A stretch of 64,000 nt of DNA from NCBI RefSeq assembly GCF_023721815.1, contig NZ_JAMDLI010000022.1, positions 248,001-312,000 of the forward strand, in the 5' to 3' direction. The stretch comes from Pleomorphomonas sp. JP5 (GTDB lineage Bacteria > Pseudomonadota > Alphaproteobacteria > Rhizobiales > Pleomorphomonadaceae). Each line of letters opens with the position of its first letter. The stretch's first letter is position 1. Shown here one piece after another: positions 18,192 to 24,938 of the stretch. The position numbers were made by a program, and so were the translations under genes. The notes beneath the pieces are model-generated. The model was not told the DNA's origin. It worked only from the letters and a program-made list of their open reading frames with translations, and ran no database searches.

Positions 18192-18560
18192 ATGATCGAA
18201 GTTCGGATTCAGTTGCGGGTGGATGCAGACACGCGCATCGGCCCAGGCAAGATCTCGCTTCTGGAGGCGATCGCCCGCGCCGGATCGATTTCGGCTGCCG
18301 CGCGGGAGATGGAAATGACCTATCGTCGCGCCTGGGAGCTTATCGACCATATGAACAAGGCTTTCGGCCAACCGCTGGTCGTCGGTCATACCGGCAGCGC
18401 CGGCGGGGCGTCGCTCACGACGCTGGGGAGCGAGGTGGTTCGCCGCTATCGCCTCCTGGAAGAACAGGTCGGGGATGTCGCCGCGCCGCATCTGGCCGCG
18501 CTTGATGCGGAGATCGTCTCGCCTACGGCGAACGCCGGCTCGTCCGCTGAACTCGACTAA
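18192..18560 (+). CDS. Short ModE-type winged-helix regulator
   Basis: This 122-residue protein matches the N-terminal DNA-binding domain of ModE. The features are GPGKISLLEAIARAGSISAAAREMEMTY, then RRAWELIDHMN, and the wing region GGASLTTLGSEVV. It lacks the C-terminal molbindin domains that bind molybdate in full-length ModE. ATG 18192 is chosen because the family begins there; the longer frame from 18165 has no ribosome site. The gene heads the tungsten/molybdenum region, and its likely role is control of the oxidoreductase or tungstate-uptake genes. How it would sense oxyanion without a molbindin domain is unclear; one-domain ModE homologues of this kind are common in alphaproteobacteria. 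Confidence 0.82.
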   Translation: MIEVRIQLRVDADTRIGPGKISLLEAIARAGSISAAAREMEMTYRRAWELIDHMNKAFGQPLVVGHTGSAGGASLTTLGSEVVRRYRLLEEQVGDVAAPHLAALDAEIVSPTANAGSSAELD

Positions 18561-18775
18561 AGAATACTTGGGACGGTTTCGTTGGCTCGCCAATTATGTT
18601 CTTGAGAGTATAATTCAGTCCTGTTTTGTTGTTTGTGTAAAAATCCCCGCATTTCCGGTCAAATAAGCGCTTCTTGTTGAGTTATATTCTTTCGAGCTTG
18701 GCTCGAATTCAATTATGTCGGCGAAATCATAATAGTATAGGTGCGTATTTTTTCTGATTTGCTTGAAGCGATGAC
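18561..18775 (+). promoter_or_regulatory. AT-rich upstream region of the oxidoreductase gene with a palindrome
   Basis: This stretch is sharply richer in A and T than its surroundings and holds no gene. A perfect palindrome, TTCGAGC-TTG-GCTCGAA, lies at 18691-18707. A weak -10-like TAGTAT is at 18733-18738. The palindrome is placed as an operator just upstream of the presumed start of the structured leader at 18776. The ModE-like protein and the chimeric regulator at 24939 are both candidates to bind it. Confidence 0.4.
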
Positions 18776-18884
18776 TTTCGGCAAGGATGGTTCAGGCGGG
18801 TGTGATCGTCACGCCGCCATCCATTGTTTTGGCAAGGCCGAAATCACGAGGCATTTGGGGACCTCCGGATCGGCAGTTGGAGGA
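18776..18884 (+). ncRNA. Structured mRNA leader with SD-sequestering switch, riboswitch candidate
   Basis: Pairing read from the sequence: P1 TTTCGGC (18776-18782) with GCCGAAA (18837-18843), seven bp. P2 GGATGG (18785-18790) with CCATCC (18817-18822), six bp. P3 is GGC (18795-18797) with GCC (18813-18815), continued by GTGA (18802-18805) with TCAC (18809-18812). Downstream, CCTCC (18862-18866) pairs perfectly with the ribosome site GGAGG (18879-18883), which would block translation. The same CCTC can instead pair with GAGG at 18848-18851, which would free the ribosome site. The element directly precedes a Mo/W-pterin enzyme gene. Moco/Tuco RNA elements are known before such genes, but a match to that family has not been shown. 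Confidence 0.5.
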
Positions 18885-18890
18885 AGAGCC

Positions 18891-20624
18891 ATGCCTAAAG
18901 TCATTCGCATCAACATGACGGACCTCTCGGTCCGCACCGATGAGGCTCCGGAGGCTTGGGGCGGTCTCGGTGGTCGCGCCCTGACGTCGACGGTCGTCGC
19001 CGCTGAAGTGCCGCCGACCTGCCATCCCCTCGGCCCCAACAACAAGCTCGTGTTCGCCCCCGGCCTCCTGTCCGGGACCGCTGCCGGCAATGCCGGCCGC
19101 ATGTCGGCCGGCGCCAAGAGCCCGCTGACCGGTACCATCAAGGAAAGCAATGCCGGCGGCACGTGCGGCCGCATGCTGGGCCGCCTCGACATCAAGGCGA
19201 TCATCATCGAGGGGCAGCCCGCTTCCACCGATACCTGGTACCAGATCCGCATCAGCGGGGAAGGCGTGGTCATCGAGCCGGAAGCCGAGACGGTCGGCAT
19301 GAACAACTTCGCCGTTCTCGAGTCCGTTGCACGCCGCTATGGCGAAGACAAGGGCGTCATCACCATCGGCTCGGCCGGCGAGAACCTGATGATGATCTCC
19401 AACATCTCGACCCGCGATCCCGAGGGCAAGCTTCGCAGCTTCGGTCGTGGCGGCCTCGGCGCGGTGATGGGATCCAAGCGCATCAAGTTCATCACCATCG
19501 ATCAGGAAGGCACCCGTCCGGTTCCGCTGGTCGACTCGGCTGCCTTCAAGGCCGCCAACATGGTGTTCACCAAGGCGCTCAAGGACCATCCGGTGTCCGG
19601 CCAGGGCCTTCCGACATACGGCACCGCCGTGCTGGTCAACATCCTGCACGAGATCGGCGGCCTGCCGACCCGCAACTTCACGTCGGGCCAGTGCGAGCAC
19701 CACGACATGATCTCGGGCGAGCACATGTACGATACCATCGTCGCCCGTGGCGGCGAGCCGACGCACGGCTGTTCGCTCGGCTGCGTGATCCAGTGCTCTC
19801 AGGTCTACAACGACAAGGACGGCAACTACCTGACGTCCGGCTTCGAGTATGAGACCATCTGGGCCTATGGCGCCGACTGCCTGATCGACAACCTCGACCT
19901 GATCGCCGAGTGCGACAACGTCATGGATGATCTCGGCGTCGACAGCATCGAGACACCGGTGATGTTTGGTGTCGCCATGGAGGCCGGTCTTCTGAAGTTC
20001 GGCGATGGCACCGAAGTGCTGCGCATGCTGCGCGAGGAGATCGGCAAGGCCACGCCGCTCGGCCGCATCCTTGGCGGTGGTACCGGCCATGTCGGGAAAA
20101 CCTATGGCGTTGCCCGCGTGCCCGTGGTCAAGAACCAGGCCATTCCGGCCTATGATCCGCGCTCGGTCAAGGGTATCGGCGTCACCTATGCCACGACGAC
20201 GCAGGGTGCCGACCACACGGCTGGCTATGCGGTTGCCACCAACGTGCTCAACGTCGGCGGCAAGGTCGACCCGCTGTCCAACGAGGGGCAGGTCGAACTG
20301 TCGCGCAACCTCCAGATCGCCACGGCGGCCATCGACTCGACCGGCCTCTGCCTGTTCATCGCCTTCCCGGCGCTGGACATCGCCGAGTGCCTACCGGCCA
20401 CCGTCGACATGCTCAACGCCCGGTTCGGCACCAAGCTGACGATGGACGACGTTGTCGGCCTCGGCAAGACGGTGCTCAAGCTCGAGCATGAGTTCAACCT
20501 GGCGGCCGGCATCGGGCCGGAGCAGGACCGTCTGCCGGAGTTCTTCGAGCTCGAAGCCATCGCCCCGCATAACGTCAAGTGGGACATGGAGCAGAAAGAA
20601 CTGGCGAGCTTCTGGAACTTCTAG
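18891..20624 (+). CDS. aor: Aldehyde:ferredoxin oxidoreductase-family tungsten/molybdenum enzyme
   Basis: This 577-residue AOR-family enzyme oxidises aldehydes (or reduces acids) with a bis-pyranopterin W or Mo centre and one [4Fe-4S] cluster. The N-terminal domain has GGLGGRALTS and FAPGLLSGT; the body has SAGAKSPLTG and STRDPEGKLRSFGRGGLGAVMGSK. Likely cluster ligands are Cys294, Cys298, Cys302 (HGCSLGCVIQC) and Cys487 (DSTGLCLF). The C-x3-C-x3-C spacing differs from C-x2-C-x3-C of Pyrococcus AOR and resembles what I recall of the E. coli YdhV group. ATG 18891 is chosen over the longer frame because of the GGAGGAAG ribosome site and the family start MPKVIRI. It is cytoplasmic, with no signal peptide. 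MoaD-like, E1-like, Fe-S, MoeA, Tup and MoaA genes follow on the same strand, which points to tungsten. Confidence 0.9.
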   Translation: MPKVIRINMTDLSVRTDEAPEAWGGLGGRALTSTVVAAEVPPTCHPLGPNNKLVFAPGLLSGTAAGNAGRMSAGAKSPLTGTIKESNAGGTCGRMLGRLDIKAIIIEGQPASTDTWYQIRISGEGVVIEPEAETVGMNNFAVLESVARRYGEDKGVITIGSAGENLMMISNISTRDPEGKLRSFGRGGLGAVMGSKRIKFITIDQEGTRPVPLVDSAAFKAANMVFTKALKDHPVSGQGLPTYGTAVLVNILHEIGGLPTRNFTSGQCEHHDMISGEHMYDTIVARGGEPTHGCSLGCVIQCSQVYNDKDGNYLTSGFEYETIWAYGADCLIDNLDLIAECDNVMDDLGVDSIETPVMFGVAMEAGLLKFGDGTEVLRMLREEIGKATPLGRILGGGTGHVGKTYGVARVPVVKNQAIPAYDPRSVKGIGVTYATTTQGADHTAGYAVATNVLNVGGKVDPLSNEGQVELSRNLQIATAAIDSTGLCLFIAFPALDIAECLPATVDMLNARFGTKLTMDDVVGLGKTVLKLEHEFNLAAGIGPEQDRLPEFFELEAIAPHNVKWDMEQKELASFWNF

Positions 20625-20630
20625 GTCGAA

Positions 20631-20861
20631 ATGGTCATGTGGGTCACGGTCAAACTCTTCGCGACCTTTCGCGAGAACCGCTTCAAGGAAGCCCGGCGGG
20701 AGTATCCGCCGGGAACCACCGTCGCCGACGTGGCGACGGGGCTTGAAATCGACCACGACCTGATCGGCATGATCTTCATTCACGGGCGCGCGGCCGAACT
20801 CGACCGCGTGCTCGAAGAAGGCGACGTTCTGGCGCTCTTTCCCCTCCTCGGAGGGGGCTAG
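20631..20861 (+). CDS. MoaD/ThiS-type small sulfur carrier
   Basis: This 76-residue ubiquitin-fold protein ends in ALFPLLGGG, the terminal Gly-Gly tail that is adenylated and thiocarboxylated in MoaD and ThiS. The core VTVKLFATFRENRFKE and EEGDVLALFPL are typical of MoaD. It starts six bases after the oxidoreductase stop, so it is probably translated from the same mRNA; ATG 20637 is an alternative start. It likely supplies the dithiolene sulfur for molybdopterin or tungstopterin, activated by the MoeB-like protein at 21009. No MoaE partner lies in the window. Confidence 0.85.
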   Translation: MVMWVTVKLFATFRENRFKEARREYPPGTTVADVATGLEIDHDLIGMIFIHGRAAELDRVLEEGDVLALFPLLGGG

Positions 20862-20945
20862 GCTCGTTTCCTCCTAGGGGCGTTTTAGTCGGGAAGCCTG
20901 CGCCCCCAACGCGTGCTTTTCGTTGGAGTTGCTGGAACGAACGTG

Positions 20946-20971
20946 GAGGAGGCCCCGACAAGGGCCTCCTC
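20946..20971 (+). terminator. Hairpin between the MoaD-like and MoeB-like genes
   Basis: GAGGAGGCCC (20946-20955) and GGGCCTCCTC (20962-20971) make a perfect ten-bp stem with a six-base loop. The following sequence has only a short TTTC. It may partly terminate transcription after the first two genes, so that the enzyme is made in excess over the cofactor proteins. Confidence 0.55.
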
Positions 20972-21008
20972 AGCCGTTTCTTGAAATCGGCATGATGGGA
21001 GGGCGACC

Positions 21009-21776
21009 TTGCTTTCGAATGTGGAACTCCAGCGCTACAGCCGGCATATCCTGCTCCGGGATGTCGGCGGTCCGGGGCAACACAAGCTCAAGGCGGCGCG
21101 CGTCCTGTGTGTCGGCGCCGGCGGACTTGGCTCGCCGGTAATCGAATATCTCGCCGCGGCCGGCGTCGGTACCCTTGGACTTGTCGACGACGACAAGGTC
21201 AGCCTCTCCAACCTGCAGCGGCAAGTGATCCATTCCACAGCGAATGTCGGCAAGCTGAAGGTCGAGAGTGCGGGCGAGCGCATCGCCGCCATCAATCCTC
21301 ACGTCAAGGTGGAGCCCCATCCTTTTCGGCTCGATGCCGGAAATATCGTCGATCTGGTAGAGGCTTACGATATCGTCGTCGACGGGACCGACAATTTTCC
21401 GACCCGCTTTCTGATGGCGGATACGGCCTACGCTTGCCGCAAGCCATTGGTCACGGCAGGCGTTCTGGAGTTCTACGGTTCGCTGACGACGCTCATGCCT
21501 TATGAGGCGGATGCGAACGGTCAACCCAATCCGAGTTGGCGTTGCCTGATGCCCAGGGAGCCCGAGACCGCCGCGCTAACTTGTTCCGAGGTCGGTATTC
21601 TTGGCGGCGTCGTCGGCGTGCTCGGCACGCTTGCCGCCTGCGAGGTGCTGAAGGTGATCACCGGTGTTGGCCAGCCTCTCATCGGCCGGCTGCTGATGGT
21701 CGATATCCGCGACATGGGTTTCGACATCGTCGAGTACTATCGAAACCCGACGTCTCCCGTCTTCGGACCAGCTTGA
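21009..21776 (+). CDS. MoeB/ThiF/HesA-type E1-like adenylyltransferase
   Basis: This 255-residue protein adenylates the C-terminal glycine of a MoaD/ThiS-type carrier. It has the nucleotide-binding loop GAGGLGSPVIEYLA, VDDDKVSLSNLQRQVIHS with the conserved Asn-x-x-Arg-Gln, DGTDNFPTRF and the Cys loop ALTCSEVGILGG. It starts at a TTG after GGGAGGGCGACC. The zinc site normally made of two CxxC pairs in MoeB is degraded: only one Cys is left in SWRCLMP, and the second pair is absent from the shortened C-terminus (PTSPVFGPA). The likely partners are the two MoaD-like proteins encoded either side. ThiF function is less likely because no thiamine synthesis genes are adjacent. Confidence 0.88.
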   Translation: MLSNVELQRYSRHILLRDVGGPGQHKLKAARVLCVGAGGLGSPVIEYLAAAGVGTLGLVDDDKVSLSNLQRQVIHSTANVGKLKVESAGERIAAINPHVKVEPHPFRLDAGNIVDLVEAYDIVVDGTDNFPTRFLMADTAYACRKPLVTAGVLEFYGSLTTLMPYEADANGQPNPSWRCLMPREPETAALTCSEVGILGGVVGVLGTLAACEVLKVITGVGQPLIGRLLMVDIRDMGFDIVEYYRNPTSPVFGPA

Positions 21777-21785
21777 GGTGATCGC

Positions 21786-22136
21786 ATGAGCGGCCGGATC
21801 GAACTCATAGCCTTCATGGGGTTGCGACAACTGTTCAAGGATCGCGGCTGGTCGATTCCGCATTTCCTCGATGTCGAAACCGACATGGCGGGCGAGGACT
21901 TTCTGCGCTTCGTCTCGATCGACAGCGACAAAGTGGAGTCGTTCATCATCAACCGGTCCGCCATCGCCGTCGAGGATGCCGTCATTCATCCCGGAGATCG
22001 CGTCGCGCTCGTTCCGCCGGGGGTGCCGGGGCCGCATCGCCTGCTGCTTGGCATCCATGGCCAGACGAAGCCGGAACAGCCTTTCGGCCTGTCCTTCGCA
22101 AAAAGCGAAGACGGCGGGGAGGGCGAGGAGCAATGA
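21786..22136 (+). CDS. Second MoaD-like protein with a C-terminal extension
   Basis: This 116-residue protein has a beta-grasp-like pattern (ESFIINRSAIAVEDAVIHPG, DRVALVPPGVPGPHRLLLG) similar to MoaD/ThiS-family proteins found beside AOR genes. Instead of a terminal Gly-Gly it runs on for about 30 residues and ends SEDGGEGEEQ. If it is a sulfur carrier, the tail would need to be removed; it may instead be a structural or small-subunit protein of the oxidoreductase. It begins nine bases after the E1-like gene and overlaps the Fe-S gene by four bases (ATGA), so it is part of the operon. Confidence 0.6.
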   Translation: MSGRIELIAFMGLRQLFKDRGWSIPHFLDVETDMAGEDFLRFVSIDSDKVESFIINRSAIAVEDAVIHPGDRVALVPPGVPGPHRLLLGIHGQTKPEQPFGLSFAKSEDGGEGEEQ

Positions 22137-23629
22137 ACTTCGACAAGCCGGAGCTTCTGGCGCGCGCCGTCATGACGACTTGCGTCAACTGCGAGCAGTG
22201 CCGCGAGCTGATGGAAGACGCGCCGTGCCAGTATTTCCCGCGCCTTTTTCATCTCGCCGACCGTGCCAAGTCAGGGGGCAAGCCGGTATCGGGGCAGGAT
22301 CTGGCCGAACTCGTCGACCTTTGCAATGCTTGCGGCCAGTGTCCGTGCCGCCCGGTTCAAAACGATATCCGCAGAGCCAAGGACGCCTTCGTGGAGCGGG
22401 ATGGCCTGCCGTTGCGGGTTCGCTTTGTCGAGAACGTCCAACTGGTAGGGCGGGTTTGCGGCACCTTTCCCAGACTGGTCGATGTCGTCATGAACAATCC
22501 GGTGTTCGGGCGGCTTGCTCGGCGGCTGGTCGGCGTCCACCCGGAGCGGAAGATGCCGTCGTTTCCCCGCGATCGTCTGGCGCGGTGGGTCGCTCGGTGC
22601 GGTCTCGATCGCCCGAAACGGGCGGAGGGGCGCAAGGTCGCCTACTTCGTCGGCTGCACCGCCCGCTACTTGTTCCCAGAGGTTGCCAAGGCAACCATCG
22701 AGGTGCTGGAGAAAAACGGCGTCACGGTCTACGTGCCGGAGCAGAAGTGCTGCGGCATGCCAACCTATCTCGAAGGCGACAAACCGTTCACCCTCGATCT
22801 TGTCGAGGCCAACTTGCCGGTCCTTCAGCAATGCGTGGAAGACGGCTATGACATCGTGACGGCCTGCCCGACATGTTCGTTCATGTTCAAGTCGGTGCTG
22901 GCCCGCGACGCTCAGTTCTCGCCGGCCTATCGCGATCGCATCCGGGCGCTGGGGAGTGAGTGCGGCGGCGATACCGGGGCAATCGCCAGTGCGCTCACCG
23001 ATGAAGTGTCCGGTCCGTCCGGCCGGACCAGCAGCGTCGCGTCCGAGTTTCTGGCGCCTTGGGTAATCAACTACAATCTCGGCCTGCACGCGGAGGCGGA
23101 TCGCGGGGACGTGGGCTATTTTGCCGGCCGGGACGCCTTCCAGCGGATCAAGGTTGCCGCGCATGCTTTCGAGCTTGGTGAGTATCTTGGCGCCCTTGAT
23201 CGTGAGGGCGCCCTGCGTTTGCCGCCGATGGAGTCGTCCCTGAAGCTCTCCTATTTTGCGCCCTGCCATCTGCGGGAGCAGAACATGGGCCGTCCGTGGC
23301 TACATCTTCTCGAAAAGGCGCCGCAGGCCGATGTCTCGCCGGTGGGGGAGCCGATGGATTGCTGCGGTCTCGGCGGAATCATGGGGTTCAAGACGGACTT
23401 CCATGCCGCTTCGCTGGCCATGGGGCGCGGTCTGGTCGACCGGATAGGGGCAGCAGCGCCGGACCGGATCGTCACGGAATGTTTGGCCTGTCGAATGCAG
23501 TTCACCCAAATGCAGGAAAAACCGGTGTCTCATCCGGTCGAACTGCTGGCTCAGGCCTATCGTGCCGAAGATGACGGGCGCGTTGCCGGCGAGGCCGGTT
23601 GTCGGGCAAAGTCAGGCGGCGGTTCGTGA
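22133..23629 (+). CDS. GlpC/HdrD-type iron-sulfur electron-transfer protein
   Basis: This 498-residue cytoplasmic Fe-S protein has an N-terminal domain with two ferredoxin-like motifs, CVNCEQCRELMEDAPC and CNACGQCPC. Two CCG domains follow, with CCGMPTYLEGD and CCGLGGIMGFK. Upstream cysteines (YFVGCTARY, CPTC, FAPCHLRE, ECLACRMQ) complete the CCG pattern. GlpC and heterodisulfide-reductase D proteins use this layout to pass electrons between ferredoxin-like carriers and quinone or disulfides. It overlaps the preceding gene by four bases, and the AOR lies upstream in the same direction, so it is the most likely redox partner of the oxidoreductase. No flavin subunit like AorC is present in the window. 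The C-terminal ~25 residues look unstructured. Confidence 0.85.
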   Translation: MNFDKPELLARAVMTTCVNCEQCRELMEDAPCQYFPRLFHLADRAKSGGKPVSGQDLAELVDLCNACGQCPCRPVQNDIRRAKDAFVERDGLPLRVRFVENVQLVGRVCGTFPRLVDVVMNNPVFGRLARRLVGVHPERKMPSFPRDRLARWVARCGLDRPKRAEGRKVAYFVGCTARYLFPEVAKATIEVLEKNGVTVYVPEQKCCGMPTYLEGDKPFTLDLVEANLPVLQQCVEDGYDIVTACPTCSFMFKSVLARDAQFSPAYRDRIRALGSECGGDTGAIASALTDEVSGPSGRTSSVASEFLAPWVINYNLGLHAEADRGDVGYFAGRDAFQRIKVAAHAFELGEYLGALDREGALRLPPMESSLKLSYFAPCHLREQNMGRPWLHLLEKAPQADVSPVGEPMDCCGLGGIMGFKTDFHAASLAMGRGLVDRIGAAAPDRIVTECLACRMQFTQMQEKPVSHPVELLAQAYRAEDDGRVAGEAGCRAKSGGGS

Positions 23630-23660
23630 TGGAACGACGGCGGAGACTGGAGGCTGGGTC

Positions 23661-24914
23661 ATGGTGCAGTTGAGTTCGGACGCCTTCGCATTCGGGGGCG
23701 ATCTGATGCCGGTCGAGGATGCGCTGGCGTTGATCGCCGCCAGGGTTCCGCCGGTCACCGAGACTGAAAGGGTGGGCCTGATCGACGCCGACGGTCGTTT
23801 TCTCGCTGCCGACCTGATCGCCCCGATTGACCTGCCGGTGTTCGACAATTCGGCGGTCGATGGCTATGCTGTTGCTCACGCCGATCTTGCCGCCGATGGG
23901 CCTACAGTGCTGCCGGTTGGCGCCAGGGTCGCGGCGGGCCAGGCGACGCTCGATGCCGTTGCTCGGAAAACGACGGCTCGCATCTTCACCGGCGCCCCAA
24001 TGCCGCGGGGGACCGACACCGTCTTCATGCAAGAAGACGTGACCGTCGGCGACGACGGCCGCGTCGAGTTGCCGCCGGGGCTCCGCAAGGGCGCCAACTG
24101 CCGTCCGCGAGGGGAGGATATCGCCCGGGGAAGCGTGGCCGCGCCGGCCGGTCGCCGCCTCGAACCACGCGACGTCGCGCTGCTCGCCGCGCTCGGCGTT
24201 ACCTCCGTCGAGGTTCGCCGCAGGCCACGCGTCGCCGTGTTCTCGACAGGCGACGAGTTGCGGGACCCGGGGCAGGCACTGGGTGCGGCGGCGATCTACG
24301 ACTCCAATCGCTTTTCCCTGCAGGTCATGCTCAAGCGTGCCGGATGCGAGGTAACCGATCTCGGCATTCTTCCCGACGATCGCGGCGTTACGGCCGAGCG
24401 CCTTGATGCGGCCGCCCGGTCCTACGATCTCATCGTGACGTCCGGCGGCGTGTCCACCGGCGAAGAGGATCATGTGCGGGCCGCCATCGCCGCCAACGGC
24501 TCGATGGTTTTCTGGCGTCTCGGGATCAAGCCCGGGCGACCATTGGCCATGGGCATCATAAACGGCACGCCGCTGGTCGGCCTTCCCGGCAATCCGGTCG
24601 CGGTTTTCGTCACTTTCGCGCATGTGCTCCGGCCGTTGGTAACCGTGCTGGCGGGTGGCCAGCCGGCGCCGCTCGTCGCCATGACCGTGCTCTCCGGCTT
24701 CGACTACAAAAAGAAAGCCGGTCGGCGGGAGTATGTCCGCGTGTCCCTCGAACGCTCGGATGGGGGGGCGGTAGCGATGAAGTATCCGGTGGATGGCGCC
24801 GGTGTCCTTACATCGCTGACCCGGACCGACGGGATGGTCGAGCTTCCCGAGGCGTGCACGGTCGTCCGGATCGGCGATCCGGTTTCCTTCTATGCCTACA
24901 ACCAGCTCAACTGA
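23661..24914 (+). CDS. moeA: Molybdopterin molybdenumtransferase (metal insertion)
   Basis: This 417-residue MoeA inserts molybdate (or here perhaps tungstate) into adenylated molybdopterin. Signatures include DLPVFDNSAVDGYAV, IFTGAPMPRGTDTVFMQED, FSTGDEL, YDSNRFSL, SGGVSTGEEDHV and GLPGNPVAVFVTF. ATG 23661 has GGAGG at a good distance and gives the usual family length; the longer frame from 23562 would overlap the Fe-S gene. Paralogues devoted to tungsten enzymes exist in other organisms, and its place in this cluster suggests such a role, but metal choice cannot be read from the sequence. Confidence 0.93.
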   Translation: MVQLSSDAFAFGGDLMPVEDALALIAARVPPVTETERVGLIDADGRFLAADLIAPIDLPVFDNSAVDGYAVAHADLAADGPTVLPVGARVAAGQATLDAVARKTTARIFTGAPMPRGTDTVFMQEDVTVGDDGRVELPPGLRKGANCRPRGEDIARGSVAAPAGRRLEPRDVALLAALGVTSVEVRRRPRVAVFSTGDELRDPGQALGAAAIYDSNRFSLQVMLKRAGCEVTDLGILPDDRGVTAERLDAAARSYDLIVTSGGVSTGEEDHVRAAIAANGSMVFWRLGIKPGRPLAMGIINGTPLVGLPGNPVAVFVTFAHVLRPLVTVLAGGQPAPLVAMTVLSGFDYKKKAGRREYVRVSLERSDGGAVAMKYPVDGAGVLTSLTRTDGMVELPEACTVVRIGDPVSFYAYNQLN

Positions 24915-24938
24915 CGGTAGATCGCAGAGGTTGGCCCG

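Noticed and set aside
18792-20216. 474-residue minus-strand frame opposite the oxidoreductase
   Set aside because: His/Asp/Gly-rich antisense shadow; AOR motifs lie on the plus strand.
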